Shown here: piece by piece, positions 59,459 through 64,000 of the stretch
Layout: the number at the start of each line of letters is the position of its first letter
How positions within the stretch are numbered: position 1 is the first letter of the stretch
Assembly (NCBI RefSeq): GCF_900112195.1
Contig: NZ_FOKR01000011.1
Span: 91,120-155,119 of the forward strand
Origin: Butyrivibrio sp. YAB3001
GTDB lineage: Bacteria; Bacillota; Clostridia; Lachnospirales; Lachnospiraceae
Reading direction: 5' to 3'
Length of the DNA stretch: 64,000 bases
Program-made: the position numbers and the translations under genes
Notes under the pieces: model-generated
What the model was told of the DNA's origin: nothing
The model's database searches: none
Seen by the model: the letters and a program-made list of their open reading frames with translations, nothing else

Positions 59459-60409
59459 GTGAGCGAAAGAATCATTTTTGACTATTTCAGCGGTCAGGAA
59501 TCAGAAATGCTTGCCTTTTACAGAATACCAAAGCTTTTGTTCACAAACGCCTATTTTAGCGGGCTTGACGCGCTTGCTAAGACTCTTTACGGTCTTATGC
59601 TTGATAGAATGTCATTATCCCTCAAAAATAAGTGGTTTGATGAGCTTCAGAGGGCATATATATACTTTGCACAGCAGGAAGCCGCAGAAATGCTGGGATG
59701 TGGGGAAGATAAGATCAGATGTCTTTTTAAGAGTCTTGAGGAATATGGGCTCATAGAGCGCAAAAAGCAGGGCCAGGGGAAGCCTACCAAGATCTATCTC
59801 AAGAACTTTGCTTCAAGAGAAAATGAAGATGTTCAGACCTTGGAAAAACCAAGTTCAGGAACAAATATGGAATTTTCAGACCCCGGAAATATCGGGGTCA
59901 AGACCACGGGAATTTCGGGTTCTAGACCAAGCGAAAATCCGGTTCTAGACCACGGAGAATCCGACCCTAATTATATTAATATTAATAATACTAAAAGAGT
60001 AATAAATACTAATCATATCTCTTCGATGAAAACCGATTTGAATGATGAGTATAATGCCTATGCAGAAATAGTCAGGGAAAATTTGTGTATTGATACCATG
60101 TTGGAAAGATATCCTCATGACACAGAAATCATTGAAGGCATCTATGACCTGGTACTTGAGACTGTTCTTTGCCAGAATCCAAGCATTTGGATCTCCAAGA
60201 ACGAGTATCCTACAAATCTTGTTAAGTCCAAGTTTTTGAAGCTTAACCATATGCATCTTGAGTATGTTATGGGATGCATGAAGGACAATACCACCAAGGT
60301 GCGGAATATAAAGAACTATCTTCTTTCAGCACTTTTCAATGCTCCTACCACTATGGGTAGCTATTATCAGTCCGAGGTCAGTCATGATCAGGCATGCAGA
60401 GCCATGTAG
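59459..60409 (+). CDS. repA: RepA_N family replication initiator (module B)
   Basis: The 316-residue protein starts at GTG 59459 after GGGAGG and has the RepA_N winged-helix domain, an iteron-encoded linker that is 15 residues longer than copy A, and the DUF6017-like C-terminal domain. Both domains are highly similar to copy A, so the two origins could compete. Confidence 0.88.
   Translation: MSERIIFDYFSGQESEMLAFYRIPKLLFTNAYFSGLDALAKTLYGLMLDRMSLSLKNKWFDELQRAYIYFAQQEAAEMLGCGEDKIRCLFKSLEEYGLIERKKQGQGKPTKIYLKNFASRENEDVQTLEKPSSGTNMEFSDPGNIGVKTTGISGSRPSENPVLDHGESDPNYININNTKRVINTNHISSMKTDLNDEYNAYAEIVRENLCIDTMLERYPHDTEIIEGIYDLVLETVLCQNPSIWISKNEYPTNLVKSKFLKLNHMHLEYVMGCMKDNTTKVRNIKNYLLSALFNAPTTMGSYYQSEVSHDQACRAM
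59869..59960. repeat. In-gene iteron array, candidate replication origin B
   Basis: Units beginning TCGGG/TCCGG start at 59892, 59915 and 59938, again exactly 23 bases apart. GACCCCG-N7-CGGGGTC is retained at the left edge (59879-59899). Single-base differences from array A occur in the spacer of each unit. Confidence 0.75.
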
Positions 60410-60414
60410 AACAT

Positions 60415-60443
60415 TTGACATATATGTTCAACACTCATATAAT
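60415..60443 (+). promoter_or_regulatory. Strong promoter of the ribbon-helix-helix gene
   Basis: TTGACA (60415-60420) and TATAAT (60438-60443), both consensus, are separated by 17 bases. The spacer holds the first TGTTCAACACTCATA repeat, so a bound protein would block RNA polymerase. Confidence 0.85.
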
Positions 60444-60474
60444 CAAAATATAACATAACTGTTCAACACTCATA
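60425..60474. repeat. 15-bp direct repeat, operator candidate
   Basis: TGTTCAACACTCATA occurs at 60425-60439 and 60460-60474, 35 bases apart. The first overlaps the promoter spacer and the second lies before the ribosome site. It probably binds the ribbon-helix-helix protein encoded next. Confidence 0.65.
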
Positions 60475-60487
60475 GGAGGATTAAGAT

Positions 60488-60928
60488 ATGCCAAGAGTAA
60501 ATCTATCACTTACACAGGATATGTATGATCGTATTGAGAAGGAAGCCAAGAAACAGAACATTACAGTTAATTATTATATCTGCGAGATGCTGGAAGAGCG
60601 CTTCGGTAAAAGAACTACCTATGACTATACAGTGGCCGTTGGTGAGATGATCAAGGAAGCCAAGAAGATGGATAAAGAGTTCACTCTGGCAGATCTTCCT
60701 ACTTTTGCAGATGTGAATGAGGTACTTGTAGAGTACAAGATCAAGGAATCACCGGCTCAGATAAGAGCCCGTCTTGGCAAGATGTTTAATGAGGCAGTCA
60801 AGAAGGGTACAGCAAAAGGAGTCGAGAGAGCCACAACAATAAAAGATGGCGAAGAGCAGCTCAAGTTCTATTGCAGGGCTGCAGTGTATGTCAACAAATT
60901 GAATCAGATTAAAAAGGGTGACAATTAA
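60488..60928 (+). CDS. Ribbon-helix-helix protein with DUF1413-like domain
   Basis: The 146-residue protein starts with a CopG/Arc-type ribbon-helix-helix ('MPRVNLSLTQDMYDRIEKEAKKQNITVNYYICEML') and has a DUF1413-like C-terminal part ('FTLADLPTFADVNEV ... IRARLGKMFNEAVKKG ... KFYCRAAVY'). It has no counterpart in module A. It is likely autoregulated through the TGTTCAACACTCATA repeats and may control copy number. Confidence 0.75.
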   Translation: MPRVNLSLTQDMYDRIEKEAKKQNITVNYYICEMLEERFGKRTTYDYTVAVGEMIKEAKKMDKEFTLADLPTFADVNEVLVEYKIKESPAQIRARLGKMFNEAVKKGTAKGVERATTIKDGEEQLKFYCRAAVYVNKLNQIKKGDN

Positions 60929-61365
60929 TGTGGGATGAAGATAAGTTTTTCTTTAATAGACACGATAGCGTATCAGACAGCGTTTCAAGCAGTGCTGCCG
61001 GCGCTCTGGGAGGTCTTGCTGCTATTCCGCTTGCATTGGTCCTTTCAGCTGTTGGGATTCTCATTATGAGGATTGATATCCTCAATGCTGCCAGTGCTGG
61101 CTTTATTCCATTATTCCTTACTCGTAACATGGGATTGGATTCAAAAACAAGCCTAATTATATATGGAGTAACTGTAATTGTTACGCTTGTTCTTGAGCAC
61201 TGTTTTACTATTGCCAAGATTTTGGGAAGTATTATCGGCTGTCTGGTTGTCGCTTTTCTATGCTATGAACTTAGTGATGTGACACCTATGAACACACGGC
61301 TGATAATTACTGGAATTGGAACAGTTATAACTATTTTGCTTAATATCAGATTCTGGAGAAGATAA
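60928..61365 (+). CDS. Small multi-pass membrane protein (module B)
   Basis: The 145-residue paralog of the protein at 4419 has an extra soluble N-terminus of about 25 residues and four likely membrane helices. 'MRIDILNAASAGFIPLFLTRNMGLDSKTSLIIYG' is the shared core. Its ATG overlaps the RHH stop (AATG). Function unknown. Confidence 0.7.
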   Translation: MWDEDKFFFNRHDSVSDSVSSSAAGALGGLAAIPLALVLSAVGILIMRIDILNAASAGFIPLFLTRNMGLDSKTSLIIYGVTVIVTLVLEHCFTIAKILGSIIGCLVVAFLCYELSDVTPMNTRLIITGIGTVITILLNIRFWRR

Positions 61366-61422
61366 TCACAACAATACACGATTTTGAAGTCATCTAAACC
61401 TTGAGGAAGAGTCTGCTGAGCT

Positions 61423-61724
61423 GTGAAGACATATCTTGAAAAGAGCGGACTTACTACAGTCAAGTCTGACCTTGTAGATGCTCCAATCATCAATGAGCTT
61501 CCTATCGCCATGGAGTGTGAGTTTATCGAATATCAGAGTGACGAGACAGGAATGGGAGTTATCGGAAAAGTCGTAAAAACCTCTATTGAGGAAGCAAATA
61601 GTCTGGAGACAAGGTTAATATAGATTCTCTTGAAGCTATCGCCTTTGATCCTTACACACATGGTTATTATAAGGTGTCCGGAAGAGTCGGAGAGGCTTTT
61701 TCAGATGGAAAGAAGCTCTTTTGA
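61423..61724 (+). pseudogene. Flavin reductase remnant
   Basis: One frame ('YLEKSGLTTVKSDLVDAPIINELPIAMECEFIEYQSDETGMGVIGKVV') and, after a frameshift near 61610, a second ('DSLEAIAFDPYTHGYYKVSGRVGEAFSDGKKLF') together match the C-terminal half of flavoredoxin-type flavin reductases. The N-terminal half is missing and an upstream stop interrupts the frame. It is a decayed chromosomal-type gene next to the replicon end. Confidence 0.75.
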
Positions 61725-61760
61725 TGGACAACAGTTTACAATAATGAAAAAGCTGAGGGC

Positions 61761-62093
61761 TCAACCTTCAGCTTTTTCTATTTCTTTAATATATTCAAAG
61801 CCGAAAAGTTCAATCTGATCCAAGACCTTCCTGAATTTTTCGCCCATTTCGCTAAGACTATATTCAACTCTGGGAGGAACTTCGGCATATACCTTTCTGG
61901 TTATCAGTTTGTCATTTTCCAATTGTCTTAACTGTCTGGTCAGCATAGCTCTGGTGATGTCCGGAATATTCCTTTCAAGTTCGTTAAAACGTTGTGTTCC
62001 TGTACTAAGCTGAAAGAGTATAACTATGGCCCACTTACCTTGAAGGACTCTTTGAGTTGTGGCATAAGGACATTGACCGTAAATGCTTTTCAT
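61761..62093 (-). CDS. HxlR family transcription regulator
   Basis: The 110-residue protein shows the HxlR winged-helix pattern: 'CPYATTQRVLQGKWAIVILFQLSTGTQRFNELERNIPDITRAMLTRQLRQLENDKLI ... VEYSLSEMGEKFRKVLDQI'. The start is ATG 62093 after a complementary AAGGAG site. It is divergent from the cupin gene, so it probably senses redox or a toxic compound and controls both. Confidence 0.85.
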   Translation of the reverse strand: MKSIYGQCPYATTQRVLQGKWAIVILFQLSTGTQRFNELERNIPDITRAMLTRQLRQLENDKLITRKVYAEVPPRVEYSLSEMGEKFRKVLDQIELFGFEYIKEIEKAEG

Positions 62094-62238
62094 TAAAATT
62101 TTCTCCTTGTATTTCCGCAATAGTATCAAAAATGTGACTATGTATTATAAATCTTCGTACTTGTTTGAAATTGCCTAAGGGATAAAATGATGATACAACA
62201 AACAAAAACAAATATCAAATACATGGAGGAAAACAAAA

Positions 62239-62592
62239 ATGTCAAATTTCAAAAAAGTAAACGTAACAGAGGCTCCTAGAACAGAACTTCATGATGCTCT
62301 TGGTTTAACGGGAGCAGAGATAAGTATCAATCATCTTCCTGAAGGAGCAGGTGTTCCCTTTGTACACTCACATAAAAATAATGAGGAAATCTATCTTATT
62401 CTTTCCGGAAAGGGTAAGGCTGTAATTGATGGAGAGGATGTTGAAATCGCTAAAGGTGATGTGGTTAGAATTTCACCTGAAGGAAAGAGACAGTTTCTTG
62501 CTGCGGAAGATTCAGAGTTAAGCTATGCATGTATCCAGGTCAAGGCAGGTTCAATTGGTGGATTCACTGCAGAGGATGCAGTGATGTACTGA
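62239..62592 (+). CDS. Cupin domain protein
   Basis: The 117-residue single-domain cupin has 'PFVHSHKNNEEIYLILSGKGKAVIDGEDVEIAKGDVVRISPEGKRQF', giving the His-x-His...Glu metal-binding pattern. The probable role is small-molecule or metal binding under HxlR control. ATG 62239 follows GGAGG. Confidence 0.83.
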   Translation: MSNFKKVNVTEAPRTELHDALGLTGAEISINHLPEGAGVPFVHSHKNNEEIYLILSGKGKAVIDGEDVEIAKGDVVRISPEGKRQFLAAEDSELSYACIQVKAGSIGGFTAEDAVMY

Positions 62593-62734
62593 TCCTCAAA
62601 AGACACCAGCTTTTTCCATAACCATGCCGAGTCTCGCAGTGACGAGCTGTGTGATTCAGAAGGGTGTCGCAAACTGCATCCAACATATGCGGGAATCCAA
62701 CTCAGAAATGCCTGCGCAAAAATCATGGGGGTAG

Positions 62735-62914
62735 AAGATATCGGGGAGATTACTTCTGTTGGAGAGCAAAATTCTATTTAAAGAAGCTTATGACTCCGTA
62801 TCAAATGAGATGGGGAATATTTATTATCGTGATTTTACGGATAAAGAGATTCTTCAGTTTGAAGAGTATCTTAACCGCATCAGGGTAAACCTTGAGGAAT
62901 GGAGTGACAAATGA
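62735..62914 (+). pseudogene. MarR-like regulator fragment
   Basis: The open frame from 62735 ends 'LLLLESKILFKEAYDSVSNEMGNIYYRDFTDKEILQFEEYLNRIRVNLEEW', like the C-terminal dimerisation helices of MarR proteins. The DNA-binding half is absent and the upstream 140 bases show no matching frame. MarR genes are known partners of the radical SAM pair that starts in its stop codon. It is likely a truncated partner. Confidence 0.55.
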
Positions 62915-63609
62915 GTATTTGTATTAAAGATCAGATTCAGAACATGAATCTTGTTATAGGGTGCACTGTTGGATGTCCGTACTGCTATGCCAGAAACAAT
63001 ACGAGGCGTTATCACATCATAGATGATTTTGAAAAACCACAGTTTTTTCAAGGAAAGCTTCGTATGATGGAAAAGAAAAAGCCGCAGAATTTTCTGCTGA
63101 CCGGCATGAGCGATCTCTCGGGCTGGCATGAGGAATGGAGAGAGGAAGTCTTTAAAAAGATAGCAGAGAATCCTCAGCACCAGTTTCTTTTTCTTACCAA
63201 ACGACCGGATCTTCTGTCTTTTGAAACAGATCTTGATAATGCATGGTTTGGCGTTACAGTTACGAGAAAGTCTGAGTTATGGCGTATTGATGCACTGCGG
63301 AGCAATGTGAAGGCAAAAAAATATCATGTTACCTTTGAGCCTTTGTTCGATGATCCGGGTAAGGTTGATCTTACAGGCATTGACTGGATTGTGGTGGGAA
63401 CCATGACAGGTGCAAAGAGCAGGACTGTTAAAACAGATCCCAGGTGGGTTTATTCATTGACAGAACAGGCTCATGAACTGAACATTCCTGTATTCTGGAA
63501 AGAAGATCTTGTTCCGATTATGGGAGAAGAAATGATACAGGAAATGCCGGATGCTTTTAACAAAGTGCTGGAGGAACAGAGAATATGGAACAACCAGAAA
63601 TCAAAGTAA
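62911..63609 (+). CDS. Radical SAM mobile pair protein A
   Basis: The 232-residue protein has the radical SAM Cys cluster 'CTVGCPYCYARNN' (CxxxCxxC) near residues 18-26, followed by a short TIM-barrel-like sequence ('FLLTGMSDLSGW', 'FLFLTKRPDLL', 'WFGVTVTRKSE'). It matches radical SAM mobile pair A, a protein that travels with a second radical SAM enzyme. The ATG overlaps the MarR fragment stop. The reaction is unknown. Confidence 0.8.
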   Translation: MSICIKDQIQNMNLVIGCTVGCPYCYARNNTRRYHIIDDFEKPQFFQGKLRMMEKKKPQNFLLTGMSDLSGWHEEWREEVFKKIAENPQHQFLFLTKRPDLLSFETDLDNAWFGVTVTRKSELWRIDALRSNVKAKKYHVTFEPLFDDPGKVDLTGIDWIVVGTMTGAKSRTVKTDPRWVYSLTEQAHELNIPVFWKEDLVPIMGEEMIQEMPDAFNKVLEEQRIWNNQKSK

Positions 63610-64000
63610 ATCATATAGAAACAAAAAGTGTAATGACAAAATCGAATACTCCTATTGGAGGATATTCGGTGAATCCCTATGTGGGGTGTCCCCATGCCTG
63701 TAAATACTGCTACGCATCTTTTATGAAACGCTTTACAGGGCATACGGAGGAATGGGGAACTTTCATGGATGTGAAAGACTGGCCTGAAATAAAGAATCCA
63801 AAGAAGTATGCCGGCCAGAAGGTGATCATTGGAACAGTTACGGATGGTTATAATCCGCTAGAGGAAACATATAAAAATACAAGAAGACTTCTGGAAGAAC
63901 TAAAGGACAGTGGTGCGGACATACTTATCTGCACAAAGTCAGACCTTGTACTAAGAGATCTGGATCTGCTAAAAGAGATCAATGAAAATAGCAGACTTAC
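63585..64000 (+). CDS. Radical SAM mobile pair protein B, cut by window end
   Basis: The frame from ATG 63585 runs to the window edge. 'GGYSVNPYVGCPHACKYCYASFMKRFTGHTEEWG' carries the CxxxCxxC cluster, and 'VIIGTVTDGYNPLEETYKNTRRLLEEL' follows, as in radical SAM mobile pair B. It overlaps pair A by 25 bases. The 3' end lies outside the window. Confidence 0.78.
   Translation, partial: MEQPEIKVNHIETKSVMTKSNTPIGGYSVNPYVGCPHACKYCYASFMKRFTGHTEEWGTFMDVKDWPEIKNPKKYAGQKVIIGTVTDGYNPLEETYKNTRRLLEELKDSGADILICTKSDLVLRDLDLLKEINENSRL

Noticed and set aside
62593..62734. Open frame with HPTYAGIQLRNACAKIMG-type sequence before the MarR fragment.
   Set aside because: It has no start site, no recognised family and stops quickly; it is probably part of the scrambled junction.
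1..64000. CRISPR array, tRNA, rRNA or insertion-sequence transposase.
   Set aside because: No regularly spaced repeat-spacer series, cloverleaf-like sequence, rRNA segment or DDE/HUH transposase was seen by eye; a short tRNA could be missed without a covariance search.

Overview
The window looks like accessory DNA of a Gram-positive Firmicute, most likely a Lachnospiraceae member of the Butyrivibrio/Pseudobutyrivibrio type. This rests on moderately AT-rich coding sequence, strong AGGAGG ribosome binding sites, intrinsic terminators with T-tracts, RepA_N replicons and a Tn1549/CTn-like conjugation module. No rRNA, tRNA or CRISPR array was seen. The genus is an inference.

Layout. (1) 1-531: remnant of a serine beta-lactamase-like gene. 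(2) 769-4784: replicon module A (DUF6462 protein, ParA, ParB, winged-helix Rep-like protein, RepA_N initiator with in-gene iterons, small membrane protein). (3) 5187-6899: membrane protein, DEDDh exonuclease and Mor-like regulator. (4) 7108-10899: surface protein, lipoprotein with an LHH nuclease toxin domain, and SUKH-type immunity protein. (5) 11230-16577: membrane protein, three different P-loop GTPases and a 35-residue membrane peptide, the strongest candidate for an undescribed system. (6) 16579-30439: conjugation operon (DUF5688, PcfB, VirD4, Maff2, VirB6/TrbL-like, PrgI, VirB4, NlpC/P60, DUF4315, CD1107-type, MobC, MOBP relaxase, SSB, ArdC-like protein), preceded by a promoter, a helically phased repeat array and two leader hairpins. 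(7) 30656-33008: small secreted and membrane proteins and a coiled-coil protein. (8) 33206-44563: defence-like island with a restriction-modification locus (two related endonucleases, three methyltransferases, controller protein, HNH nuclease), a HEPN protein and a giant Dna2-like nuclease-helicase. (9) 44636-51894: J-domain protein, HIRAN protein, Lrp-like regulator with an orphan RNA polymerase alpha-CTD-like protein, Cys/His-repeat secreted protein, EF-hand proteins, and a lipoprotein with a C-type-lectin-like domain. (10) 52037-56123: regulators, sigma-like protein, excisionase-like protein and tyrosine integrase, the right end of element A. (11) 56124-56868: structured non-coding DNA. (12) 56869-61365: replicon module B, a diverged copy of module A with an extra ribbon-helix-helix gene. 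(13) 61423-64000: flavin reductase and MarR remnants, an HxlR/cupin divergent pair and a radical SAM mobile pair cut by the window edge.

How it fits together. Region 2 to the integrase reads as one integrative and conjugative element of about 55 kb that can replicate and partition as well as transfer. It carries toxin-immunity and defence cargo. Module B is either a remnant of a related element or the start of a tandem second element. Both modules keep DNA-level signals inside coding sequence: 23-bp iterons in repA, a covarying dyad in parB and a conserved dyad pair at the parA/parB junction. These are the best-supported non-coding findings. All family assignments come from reading motifs by eye; no database search was run.
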